Assembly: GCA_934631995.1 (NCBI GenBank)
Contig: CAKTYF010000020.1
Location: 1-22,668 of the forward strand
Length of the DNA stretch: 22,668 nt
Source of the DNA: an uncultured Eggerthellaceae bacterium
GTDB lineage: Bacteria > Actinomycetota > Coriobacteriia > Coriobacteriales > Eggerthellaceae
Direction of reading: 5' to 3'
The notes beneath the pieces were generated by a model. It had not been told where the DNA came from. It saw only the letters and a program-made list of their open reading frames with translations, and searched no databases. Positions 14,038-21,838 of the stretch are shown here, piece after piece. Each line of letters starts with the position of its first letter. The stretch's first letter is position 1. A program made the translations under genes and the position numbers.

Positions 14038-15675
14038 TTACGCGTTGTTCTGCTGATCAACAAGGTTCGAAGCGCCGTAGCGTTCGCGCAGTTGGGGCTT
14101 TTCGATCTTGCCGGTAGCGTTGCGTGGAACGTCCGCGAAGATAATACGCCTCGGGCGCTTGTAGCGGGGAAGTTTCATGCAGAACTCATTAATGGCTTCC
14201 TCGGTAAGACCTTCAAACTCGGGCTTGAGCTCAATAATGGCGGCGCAAATCTCGCCCAAACGTGCATCGGGCAAGCCGATAACGGCAACGTCTTTGATGG
14301 CGGGGTGGCCGTTCAGGAAGTCCTCGATCTGCACGGGGTAAATGTTCTCGCCGCCGGAGATGATAACGTCCTTCTTGCGGTCAACCAGCCAAATGAAGCC
14401 GCTTTCGTCCATGCGCGCCATGTCGCCCGTAAGAAGCCAGCCGTCTTTGAGCACTTCGGCGGTAGCTTCGGGGTTATTGTAATAGCAGGTCATAACGCCG
14501 GGGCCTTTCACCCACAGCTCGCCGACTTCGCCGTCTTCCACATCGTGGCCGTCTTCGCCCACAATGCGCGTCTGCCAACGATAACCCGGAATGCCAATGG
14601 CGCCCACGTGGTCCACGTTGCCAATGCCCAGGTGCACGCATCCCGGGCCGGTGGATTCGGACAGACCGTAGTTCGTGTCGTAATCGTGGTGGGGGAAAAT
14701 CTGCAGCCAGCGCTCAATCAGGCTCTTCGGAACAGGCTGCGCACCCACGTGCATAAGACGCCACTGGTCAAGCTTGTAATCGTCCAGGTTCACTTCGCCC
14801 GTTTCAATGGCATGCAGAATGTCTTGCACCCACGGCACCAGCAGCCACACGGTGGTGCATTGCTCGGAGCTTACGGCGCTCAAAATGTCGGCGGGCTTCA
14901 CGCCGCGCAAAATCACGGCCTTCGAGCCGGCAATCAAGTTGCCCATCCAGTGGAACTTCGCGCCGGTGTGATACAGCGGCGGAATGCACAGGAACACGTC
15001 ATCGTGCTGCACGTTGTGATGGATTTGCTCCATTTCCGCAGCTTGCGCCAGACTTTCGTGGTTATGCAGAATTGCCTTGGGGAAGCCCGTGGTACCGCTG
15101 CTGAAGTAAATGGCGGCGTCGTCGCTTTCCTTCAAGGGGATCATGGGGTCTTTGCTGGAGCAGTTCGCCGTGAGCTCGCTGTAGCTTTCCGCGAACGTGG
15201 GGCAGTCGGTTCCCACGAAGAACAGAAGGCGATTGCGCTGAATGGTGTCCACAATCTCTTCAATGCGGCCCACGAATTCGGGACCGAACACCAACACGTC
15301 AACGTCTGCCAAGTTCAGGCAGTACTCAATTTCGGAACTGTCGTAGCGGAAATTCAGCGGTACGGCCAGCGCGCCGGTTTTCAGCACGCCAAAATAGATG
15401 GGCAGCCATTCCAGGCAATTCATCATGAGAATGCCTACTTTGTCGCCCTTTTTCACGCCACGCGAAAGCAGCAGGTTGGCAAAACGGTTCGCTTTTTCGT
15501 CAAACACATGCCAGGTGATTTCGCGACGATACGGCTGCGCTTCGGTGCTTTCGATCAGGTCATAATCGCGCCACGTGACGCGACGGTGTTCTTTGATTTC
15601 CGGGTTGCGCTCAACCAGCGCTACCTCGTTGCCGTATTCAGCGGCGTTCCTTCTTAGGAAGTCTGTTACGGGCAT
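14038..15675 (-). CDS. AMP-forming acyl-CoA synthetase (ANL superfamily)
   Basis: A 545-aa class I adenylate-forming enzyme that activates a carboxylic acid with ATP and CoA. Motifs: P-loop FSSGTTGFPK (191-200), YGLSESTGPG, GELWVKGPG, DGWLLTGDMARMDESGF, DRKKDVIISGGENIYPVQIE and NATGKIEK with the catalytic Lys at about 523. The overall pattern fits medium/long-chain acyl-CoA synthetases or related ligases. Bile-acid or carnitine-type substrates cannot be excluded. ATG 15675 was chosen because GGAG and AGAGG lie just upstream and the protein then begins like its family (MPVTDFLRRNAAEYGNEVAL). It is divergent from the membrane-protein gene. In the same frame after its stop codon, another 50 codons remain open. 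Confidence 0.85.
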   Translation of the reverse strand: MPVTDFLRRNAAEYGNEVALVERNPEIKEHRRVTWRDYDLIESTEAQPYRREITWHVFDEKANRFANLLLSRGVKKGDKVGILMMNCLEWLPIYFGVLKTGALAVPLNFRYDSSEIEYCLNLADVDVLVFGPEFVGRIEEIVDTIQRNRLLFFVGTDCPTFAESYSELTANCSSKDPMIPLKESDDAAIYFSSGTTGFPKAILHNHESLAQAAEMEQIHHNVQHDDVFLCIPPLYHTGAKFHWMGNLIAGSKAVILRGVKPADILSAVSSEQCTTVWLLVPWVQDILHAIETGEVNLDDYKLDQWRLMHVGAQPVPKSLIERWLQIFPHHDYDTNYGLSESTGPGCVHLGIGNVDHVGAIGIPGYRWQTRIVGEDGHDVEDGEVGELWVKGPGVMTCYYNNPEATAEVLKDGWLLTGDMARMDESGFIWLVDRKKDVIISGGENIYPVQIEDFLNGHPAIKDVAVIGLPDARLGEICAAIIELKPEFEGLTEEAINEFCMKLPRYKRPRRIIFADVPRNATGKIEKPQLRERYGASNLVDQQNNA

Positions 15676-15766
15676 GAATCCTCTTCTCCGTTTCCTTTTG
15701 CCTGTCGTATGCAACTCACCTGCGGTTTTGGTGGGGCATCCGTGTTTTTTCGCTTACACGAATGCT

Positions 15767-15796
15767 AATTGCGTAATTAAATATAATACCGCAATT
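15767..15796. promoter_or_regulatory. Inverted repeat in divergent promoter region
   Basis: AATTGCG (15767-15773) and CGCAATT (15790-15796) form a 7-bp inverted repeat around an AT-rich 16-bp spacer containing TATAAT. It lies between the divergent acyl-CoA synthetase and membrane-protein genes and is a plausible operator. No regulator is assigned. Confidence 0.35.
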
Positions 15797-15804
15797 GAGC
15801 GGCG

Positions 15805-15813
15805 TGCTATACT
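15805..15813 (+). promoter_or_regulatory. Extended -10 promoter, likely giving a leaderless mRNA
   Basis: TGCTATACT (TG-N-TATACT) ends 7 nt before the ATG at 15821, placing the transcription start at or next to the A of the start codon. There is no Shine-Dalgarno sequence before this ATG. Confidence 0.5.
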
Positions 15814-15820
15814 GCCGTGC

Positions 15821-17962
15821 ATGATAAACGACTTAAAATATTCGCATTATGCTTCAGACGGTGTTTCGGAAGGTCCCGGCGCGGGTGTGCCGGGTGCTTG
15901 TGGCGTGGCTGCGGAAGCGCATGCTGGCGCGCGTGATTGCGCGCGTGGCGAAGCATTCGGGGCGCGAGGCGGAGTTCCGGCTGCCGGCTTCGGTGGGACT
16001 CCGACCGCCGACTGCGGGGCTTCCGCGTGCGATGCTTGTCGCGACGCTTCCGTTGCCGCTCGCCTCGGCGCGCCTTCGTTTGTGTTCGCGTGCGTCTTCG
16101 CGCTGCTTTCGTTGTTGCTGCTGATTGCAACGTTGTGCGTGCCCACGGTGCGTGCGTTTGCAGAGGAACCCTTCTTGTCGGTGTCCTCTACCTCCCAATA
16201 CGGCGTGCCGTACACCACCATGAGCCAGGTGCGTGCCGAGACGCGCATCGAGCGGCTTTTCACTCATTCCGACAGCATCGAGCGCGGTGACGTGTACCTG
16301 ATTGTGGCTCCCGGTTGGGAATGGAGCGATATCAAGCAGGACGCCACCCCCACGCTTTACAGCTTTGTGTACGCGAACGCTTCGGCGAATTTGACATACA
16401 ACGGCGCGTTGAACTGGGATGAGCATAAAGAGCTAACATCGTTGCACGTTCTTGCATTCAAGACGATCAGCCCCGAGGGCATGGAAGAAGTCATGAATCG
16501 CGTGGTGAATAACCTGAAAACGGGCGACTCGCTGGTCATTACGAATTCTGTGGCATTTTTAGGCGAATGCGATGAGGCCGAGGATTATTCCTGCTTCGTG
16601 GTGAAAGACGCTTCCGACAAGGGGCTTTTCACATCTTCGACCACGCGTCACATGGGCCTGATTGCCACGCGCGACGCCATTGCCGCAGTTGACGCGCTTG
16701 CTTCTACGTCGCAGCGTTTTCCGGCAAGCCTGACCGTTTATCCCGCGTCGGAGCTTATGCCCACTATCACGCGTTTGAATATTCTGGAGCGCGACTCCGC
16801 CATGGCAACTGCGCTGCAGGAGTCTCAGCCAAGCTTTGTTGTGGTCATGGTTGCGATTCTTATCTTTGCGGTGCTCTGCACGGCGGTGCTGCTTTTCTTG
16901 GAGATTCGCATCCGGCCGAAAGTGCTGGCGTATCTGCTGCCGGCCGCGCGCATCATGTGGATATTCTCGCTGGCCATTCCACTTGCCACGTATCTGATGA
17001 TGCTGCAGCTGCCCACGCATCCCGATGCCGAAATTTGCCTGGACTATTTCTGGTTCTGCGTTCTTGAAATATCGCTCGTGTGCCTGATTGTGGCACTCGT
17101 CTTCCGTTGGACCTGGGCTTATATGGGGCTTTTGGGTGCTACGGTGCTTACGCTGGTGCTTGACCAGTTGGCGGGCGGGCCGCTTTCGGTGGGCAGCTAT
17201 CTTTCGTATGCGCCGGTGGAAGGCGTGCGATTCTTCGGCATTGGCAACGAGGGCGCCGCGCTGCTTTTCGGTTCGTGGGTTATGCTGGTGGCGTTCTATC
17301 TAACGCGCCGACCCTTCAGCAAGTTGTCGCAGCGTTTGCGTCGCTGGCTGTATCCGGTGGCGTCGCTGATTATTTGCACGGTGATTGCGGCTCCGTGGTG
17401 GGGCGCGAATTTTGGCGTTATCATCTGGGGCTTAGTAGGAACGTTCGTGTCGTGGCGTCTGTTTAGCGGACATAAATTCAGCAAACGCGAAGTGGTGGTG
17501 GCCGTTTTCGTCTCGGGGCTTCTTGCCATTGCGGTGTTGTTCTTGGACACCACGTTCAACAGCGGTTCGCATATGGGCGGACACGTGAATTTCTTCGCAG
17601 GCGACCTTTTGGGACAAATCGTTCAGGTTTTTGTGAACGTGGGCAAGTATTGCTGGGATACGCTGGTGTTTTCTCCGCTGCTCACGGTGCTTTTTGTGGC
17701 CGTGGTGGGATTCCTGCTGTTCATTGCTATTGTGCAGCCCGGCCCTTACGAGGCGTTTTGGAAGCTGCATAGCGAATTCCACGGCGCATTTTACGCGCTG
17801 ATTGTCACTGCCATTCTGATGTTTCTTTTCGAGGACTCGGGCATTCTGATGCCGGCGCTGCTGCTGCTCTACCCGCTTTCGGGCCTGATGTGGTTCGTGT
17901 GCAACTTCCACAGCTGGCACATTCGCTCGTTCATCAAGGAGCGCGGCGTACTTGAACGCTAG
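15821..17962 (+). CDS. Polytopic membrane protein with AlkP-like N-terminal region
   Basis: A 713-aa protein. Residues 1-85 are an Ala/Gly/Cys-rich extension, 87-110 a signal-anchor helix followed by AFAEEP, and about 115-420 an extracytoplasmic region with YLIVAPGWEWSDI, TPTLYSFVYANASANLTYN and LVITNSVAFLGE. This resembles the degenerate alkaline-phosphatase-like domain of a conserved actinobacterial/Firmicutes membrane family. The C-terminal half has about nine or ten helices and the family-type segment GGPLSVGSYLSYAPVEGVRF, then FGIGNEG. Function is unknown. The frame is open further upstream into the divergent gene, but ATG 15821 follows an extended -10 box and is the best start. The TatD-family gene follows about 100 nt downstream. 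Confidence 0.7.
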   Translation: MINDLKYSHYASDGVSEGPGAGVPGACGVAAEAHAGARDCARGEAFGARGGVPAAGFGGTPTADCGASACDACRDASVAARLGAPSFVFACVFALLSLLLLIATLCVPTVRAFAEEPFLSVSSTSQYGVPYTTMSQVRAETRIERLFTHSDSIERGDVYLIVAPGWEWSDIKQDATPTLYSFVYANASANLTYNGALNWDEHKELTSLHVLAFKTISPEGMEEVMNRVVNNLKTGDSLVITNSVAFLGECDEAEDYSCFVVKDASDKGLFTSSTTRHMGLIATRDAIAAVDALASTSQRFPASLTVYPASELMPTITRLNILERDSAMATALQESQPSFVVVMVAILIFAVLCTAVLLFLEIRIRPKVLAYLLPAARIMWIFSLAIPLATYLMMLQLPTHPDAEICLDYFWFCVLEISLVCLIVALVFRWTWAYMGLLGATVLTLVLDQLAGGPLSVGSYLSYAPVEGVRFFGIGNEGAALLFGSWVMLVAFYLTRRPFSKLSQRLRRWLYPVASLIICTVIAAPWWGANFGVIIWGLVGTFVSWRLFSGHKFSKREVVVAVFVSGLLAIAVLFLDTTFNSGSHMGGHVNFFAGDLLGQIVQVFVNVGKYCWDTLVFSPLLTVLFVAVVGFLLFIAIVQPGPYEAFWKLHSEFHGAFYALIVTAILMFLFEDSGILMPALLLLYPLSGLMWFVCNFHSWHIRSFIKERGVLER

Positions 17963-18064
17963 GCGCTTGCGGCGAAGGCTCAAGCAAGGGAAGGGGTTGG
18001 CGCGCAGCACGTGGCAGTGCGCGGTGCCGTGCGGCAGCACGATTGAGCAAGGAAAGGGGCGCGC

Positions 18065-18835
18065 ATGAGCGAGCAAGGGCGGCTTGCAGGTTTCGACGCT
18101 GCGCAGCGGGGAGCGGCGCGATCTGGCACGATGCGGCTCGGCATGACGCAGTTTAACCCTGCGCAGCTTGATGCCCATTGCCACCTTCAGCATGACCCCC
18201 GCTTCCGCGAGTATGCGCAAACGCACCCTGATCAGCACTTTTTCTGCATGACGGAAACGCCCGATGAGTACGTGCGGTTTCGCGATGCGGGTTTGCCCGC
18301 TAACGTTTCGCTGGGGCTGGGCTTGCATCCTTGGCGCGTTTCGGCTGATGCTGCTATCGCACATGCCCAGGTAGATGGCGTGTTGCGGCTCTTGTCCGAT
18401 GCATGGCTCATAGGCGAAGTCGGTCTTGATTTTTCCCCGAAGCACGCAAGCACGCGCGATAACCAACTTGCGGCGTTTCGCGCAATCGCGCAGGCAGCCG
18501 CACGGTATGGGGCTGCGCACGGTGCAAGTATCCGACCGCGTGTTTTGTCTATTCATGCTGTTCAGGCGGCAGGCGAAGCACTTGAAATCCTGCAAGAAGC
18601 AGGTTGCTTTGATGCGTGCACCTGCATCTTCCACTGGTTTTCAGGGACAAGCGATCAACTGGTGGCGGCACGCCGCGCGGGATGCTACTTCTCGTTCGGG
18701 CCGCGTGCGTTGGCAACGAAACGTGGTCGCGCGTATGCGGCCCAACTGCCCGCTCATCGCATCCTGCATGAAAGCGATGCGTTCTTGCTGGATGATTGGC
18801 TAGACGGTCGGCGGGGCACCGTTCCAAACGACTAG
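18065..18835 (+). CDS. TatD-family metal-dependent hydrolase
   Basis: A 256-aa TIM-barrel amidohydrolase-like protein. Metal ligands expected for TatD are present: DAHCH (Asp36, His38, His40), GEVGLDF (Glu118), SIHA (His164), FHWFSG (His190) and ESDA (Asp238). TatD enzymes are Mg-dependent nucleases or phosphoesterases acting on DNA ends. The first ~30 residues are an extra Gly/Ala/Arg-rich stretch, and the region after VSLGLGLHPW is typical. ATG 18065 has AAAGG seven bases upstream. The upstream 100 bases contain two partial direct repeats (around 17984-18005 and 18044-18062, AGCAAGG with AAGGGG). The following region carries palindromic element 1C. Confidence 0.8.
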   Translation: MSEQGRLAGFDAAQRGAARSGTMRLGMTQFNPAQLDAHCHLQHDPRFREYAQTHPDQHFFCMTETPDEYVRFRDAGLPANVSLGLGLHPWRVSADAAIAHAQVDGVLRLLSDAWLIGEVGLDFSPKHASTRDNQLAAFRAIAQAAARYGAAHGASIRPRVLSIHAVQAAGEALEILQEAGCFDACTCIFHWFSGTSDQLVAARRAGCYFSFGPRALATKRGRAYAAQLPAHRILHESDAFLLDDWLDGRRGTVPND

Positions 18836-18885
18836 CCAGCTTGCCGTCGCTCCCGCATCTTTCGGGGTATACCTATAATCGCGGT

Positions 18886-19102
18886 CATCTTGTCGGAAAA
18901 AAGGCGCGAAAACGCCGAAATTTACGATTCGGGGCAGCTCCGGAGGTGCGCAAAAAGGCATCTTGAAGCTCTTCAGCTCCATCGCAACCAGTAAAAGACC
19001 AGGTCGCAGAAATCCCTTGGCAGCTTCGAGTGTGACAACCTCTTCGTCACCTGCCCCGAACCGTTGATTTTGTCGTTTTCCAGCAGAAAAAAAGACAACA
19101 TG
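18886..19102 (-). repeat. 215-bp palindromic element, copy 1C (217 bp)
   Basis: Ends CATCTTGTCGG (18886-18896) and GACAACATG (19094-19102). The inner arms ACGATTCGGGGCAG (18924-18937) and CTGCCCCGAACCGT (19051-19064) sit 38 nt from each end, as in copy 1A. Read on the minus strand the arms match 1A at 17 of 18 and 13 of 14 positions in the best blocks, and the central AAAAGACCAGGTCGCA (18993-19008) matches 1A at 15 of 16. The A-T pair of 1A in the inner stem is T-A here. Confidence 0.85.
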
Positions 19103-19332
19103 CCGCCAAGGAACCAAAAAAGACATTGGAGGCCAACGCGCGGCGGGTGGCTGACGGCTGGGTGATTTTTCGAACGACGGCAGGTGGCTGACGGGTAACG
19201 CAGCGCATCCTTTTTCGGTGCGTTGGGGCTGGGCGACTCGTCGAACGGCAGCGGTCCCCTTGCTTGCTTTCGTCTACCATGCTGCTCCTGTGTTTTCCCC
19301 TTACGTTCGCCGGGTTTGCGCAGTTTTTGGAG

Positions 19333-19338
19333 TATACT
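19333..19338 (+). promoter_or_regulatory. -10 box of pheS promoter
   Basis: TATACT lies about 37 nt before the GTG start of pheS. A matching -35 box at normal spacing is not evident. The implied leader of about 30 nt leaves no room for a T-box or attenuator. Confidence 0.4.
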
Positions 19339-19374
19339 GCATGGTTACGTTTGCAATGAAGGAAAGGAACGCTC

Positions 19375-20436
19375 GTGAGCGTTATTGAAGAACTGAGCAC
19401 CTTGCGTGATGAAACGCTTGCAGCAATCGCTGCTGCTGAAAATACCGCTGAATTGGACAAAGTACGCGTTGCCGTTTTGGGCAAGTCGGGCACCCTTACG
19501 GGTTACCTGCGCTCCATGGGCAAGCTTCCCAAGGAAGAGCGCGCCGTGGTGGGCAAGACCGTAAACGAAGCGCGCGCCATTGTGGAAAGCGCTCTTGATG
19601 AGCGCAAATCCGCGTTGGCTGCTTCCGAGCTTATGGCCGCCATCGACGCTGCCGCCGTTGACGTCACGCTTCCCGGTCGTTCCCAGCAAATGGGCACGCG
19701 CCACTTGATCAACAAGATTTCCGATGAGATGTGCGATTTCTTTGCGGGTTTGGGCTACAGCGTTATTTCCGGCCCCGAGGTGGAAACGGACTGGTACAAC
19801 TTCACGGCGCTGAATGCTCCGGCCGATCATCCCAGCCGCAGTATGCAAGATACGTTCTACGTGAAGGACCGTTCGGGCGATGAGTCCGCGGTGCGCGGCG
19901 AGTCCGATGTGCTGCTGCGTACGCAAACTTCCGGCTGCCAGGTGCACGCCATGGAGAACCAAGAGCCGCCTATTTACGTGATCGCGCCCGGCAAGGTGTA
20001 TCGTCGCGACGTGGCCGACCCCAGCCATCTTCCGCAGTTTACCCAGATGGAGGGCTTGGTTGTTGACAAGGGCATCACGTTTGGCGACCTGAAGGGCACG
20101 CTTGAGCTGTTCTGCAAGCAGATGTTCGGCGAAGAACGCAAGACGCGTTTTCGCGCGCATTACTTCCCGTTCACCGAGCCCTCTGCCGAGGCGGACGTGA
20201 GCTGCGGCATTTGCCACGGCGAAGGCTGCCGCATGTGCAAGGGCACTGGCTGGCTGGAAATTTTGGGCTGCGGCATGGTGGACCCCAACGTGTTGCGCAT
20301 GTCGGGCATTGACCCCGAAGTCTATTCCGGCTTTGCGTTTGGCGTGGGTGTCGAGCGCGTTGCATGCTTGAAATACAACGTGCCTGACCTGCGCATGCTT
20401 ATCGAAGGCGATATGCGTTTCTTGCGCCAGTTCTAA
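19375..20436 (+). CDS. pheS: Phenylalanyl-tRNA synthetase alpha subunit
   Basis: A 353-aa PheS, normal length. The N-terminal coiled coil (1-85) leads into the class II core: MGTRHLINKI, GPEVETDWYNFTALNAPADH, the catalytic segment ending GWLEILGCGMVDPNVLR and GFAFGVGVERVACLKY. An insert in the core, CGIC-x4-CRMC (Cys277, 280, 285, 288), has a Cys-x2-Cys-x4-Cys-x2-Cys zinc-knuckle form known in some PheS. LLRTQTSGCQ stands where most bacterial PheS read LLRTHTSPVQ. The start is GTG 19375 after AAGGAAAGG; the nearby ATG at 19356 is out of frame. PheS works as an alpha2-beta2 enzyme, yet pheT does not follow. The next gene is murA. Confidence 0.93.
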   Translation: MSVIEELSTLRDETLAAIAAAENTAELDKVRVAVLGKSGTLTGYLRSMGKLPKEERAVVGKTVNEARAIVESALDERKSALAASELMAAIDAAAVDVTLPGRSQQMGTRHLINKISDEMCDFFAGLGYSVISGPEVETDWYNFTALNAPADHPSRSMQDTFYVKDRSGDESAVRGESDVLLRTQTSGCQVHAMENQEPPIYVIAPGKVYRRDVADPSHLPQFTQMEGLVVDKGITFGDLKGTLELFCKQMFGEERKTRFRAHYFPFTEPSAEADVSCGICHGEGCRMCKGTGWLEILGCGMVDPNVLRMSGIDPEVYSGFAFGVGVERVACLKYNVPDLRMLIEGDMRFLRQF

Positions 20437-20456
20437 AAAACCGTCGTCACAAAACC

Positions 20457-20494
20457 GTTGCCAGCGCTGCGGCTTTTCGGAAGCGCTGGTCAAC
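20457..20494 (+). terminator. Hairpin between pheS and murA
   Basis: CCAGCGCT (20461-20468) and AGCGCTGG (20482-20489) form an 8-bp stem extended by GTTG/CAAC across a single bulged base. No U-tract follows, so it may be a processing or attenuation structure rather than a strong terminator. Confidence 0.4.
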
Positions 20495-20530
20495 TTGTAT
20501 GCGAAAAGAGTATGCGAAGCGGGGGCTTTT

Positions 20531-21808
20531 ATGTCTGAAGAAGTAATTGTTGTCGAAGGTACAGGCGTCCTGAGTGGCACGGCGCGCGTTTCCGGCGCGA
20601 AGAATTCCGCGCTGAAGCTCATGGCCGCCGCGTTGCTGGGCCAGGGCAAGTGCGTGCTGCATAATGTTCCGCAGATTTCGGATATAGAGGTCATGAGCGA
20701 TGTGTTGCGCCGATTGGGCGCAACGGTTCAACGCGACGAGCAGGACCCGCACACGCTGATTGTCGATACGGCGGCGGTTACTTCGTACGAAACCCCTTAC
20801 GAGCTTGTTTCCAAGATGCGTGCGAGCATTTCGGTGCTGGGTCCGCTGATTGGGCGCTTCGGCCGCGCTCACGTGGCCATGCCGGGCGGCTGTCAAATTG
20901 GCGCGCGCAAGATTGACATGCATTTGTTGGGCCTGGAGAAGTTGGGCGTTCGTTTCGAAGTGAAGCACGGCGATTTGCAGGCGCAGGCGCCCGATGGCTT
21001 GCGCGGTGCGTACATTACGCTTGATTTTCCCAGCGTGGGTGCCACGGAAAACATGCTGATGGCATCGGTGGTGGCGCAGGGCGAAACCATTATTGACAAC
21101 GCCGCGCGCGAACCGGAAATCGTTGACTTGTGCAACATGCTCAACGCTATGGGCGCGCGCGTTTCGGGTGGTGGCACCTCCACTATTACGGTGGAAGGCG
21201 TTTCTTTGCAGGATTTGCATACGTGCGAGCATACCACGGTGGGCGACCGCATTGAAGCGGGCACGTTCCTTGCCGGCGGCGCGCTTACGGGCGGTCCCGT
21301 AACGGTGACGGGCATCGATCCTTCGTTTTTACGCATGGCCATGGTGAAGCTGGATTCATTCGGCTGCACGGTAAGCACCACGGAAGACTCCATTACGGTT
21401 GTACGTACCGAGCCGCTGCACTGCACGGATATCCAAACGCTTCCTCACCCGGGTTTCCCCACCGACTTGCAAGCGCAGTTTATGCTGTTGGCAGCGTTGG
21501 CTCAGGGTAATTCGGTGATTACGGAAAACGTTTTCGAGAATCGCTTCATGTTTGCAGCCGAGCTCATGCGCATGGGCGCCGATATTACTATCGAGGATCA
21601 TCACGCTATGGTGTGCGGCGTTCCCGCACTTCAGGGCGCGCCAGTGTCTTCGACCGACTTGCGTGCCGGTGCTGCGCTGGTTTTGGCAGGCATTGTTGCA
21701 GAAGGCGAAACAATCGTGCGCGGGCTTGAGCATATCGACCGCGGTTACGAAGATTACGTGGGCAAACTAGCATCTTTGGGCGCATCGGTTGCGCGCAAAG
21801 TTGTGTAG
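20531..21808 (+). CDS. murA: UDP-N-acetylglucosamine 1-carboxyvinyltransferase (MurA)
   Basis: A 425-aa enolpyruvyl transferase for the first committed step of peptidoglycan synthesis (UDP-GlcNAc plus PEP, cytoplasmic). SGAKNSALK (21-29) holds the conserved Lys24. The catalytic loop reads PGGCQIGARKIDMH with Cys121, the residue alkylated by fosfomycin, so the enzyme is predicted to be of the fosfomycin-sensitive Cys type. The C-terminal GYEDYVGKLASLGA is typical. ATG 20531 is preceded by AGCGGGGG; an upstream TTG (20495) would add twelve residues with no family support. It lies between pheS and an LCP-family gene in the same direction, a cell-wall neighbourhood. Confidence 0.93.
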   Translation: MSEEVIVVEGTGVLSGTARVSGAKNSALKLMAAALLGQGKCVLHNVPQISDIEVMSDVLRRLGATVQRDEQDPHTLIVDTAAVTSYETPYELVSKMRASISVLGPLIGRFGRAHVAMPGGCQIGARKIDMHLLGLEKLGVRFEVKHGDLQAQAPDGLRGAYITLDFPSVGATENMLMASVVAQGETIIDNAAREPEIVDLCNMLNAMGARVSGGGTSTITVEGVSLQDLHTCEHTTVGDRIEAGTFLAGGALTGGPVTVTGIDPSFLRMAMVKLDSFGCTVSTTEDSITVVRTEPLHCTDIQTLPHPGFPTDLQAQFMLLAALAQGNSVITENVFENRFMFAAELMRMGADITIEDHHAMVCGVPALQGAPVSSTDLRAGAALVLAGIVAEGETIVRGLEHIDRGYEDYVGKLASLGASVARKVV

Positions 21809-21838
21809 CAAGCGGGTCTTGAGCGAAGCGGGTTTTAC

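Larger units (their letters stand above)
18836..19374. other. Gene-free region between tatD-like gene and pheS
   Basis: These 539 bases contain palindromic element copy 1C (18886-19102), a short direct repeat of GGTGGCTGACGG (19146-19157 and 19183-19194), a looser repeat of CTGGG-type blocks ending in CGAACG (around 19158-19183 and 19229-19254), and the pheS promoter. No gene is seen. One frame stays open through the palindrome on the minus strand but shows no domain. Confidence 0.65.

Noticed and set aside
14092..15657. Long open frame on the plus strand opposite the acyl-CoA synthetase
   Set aside because: It is the antisense of a gene with all ANL-family motifs, shows no domain, and its openness follows from the codon bias of the real gene.
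15575..15820. Upstream start for the large membrane protein
   Set aside because: It would overlap the divergent acyl-CoA synthetase by about 100 bases and run through the promoter region; ATG 15821 fits the -10 box.
17432..18634. Open frame on the minus strand across the membrane-protein and TatD genes
   Set aside because: Spans two well-supported plus-strand genes and is basic and repetitive in composition without a domain.
18800..19126. Minus-strand open frame through palindromic element 1C
   Set aside because: Parts of its translation resemble a frame in copy 1A, but frames are broken in the other copies and the base changes preserve pairing rather than protein.
19345..20694. Open frame on the minus strand opposite pheS
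   Set aside because: Covers the complete pheS gene in antisense, with no motifs.
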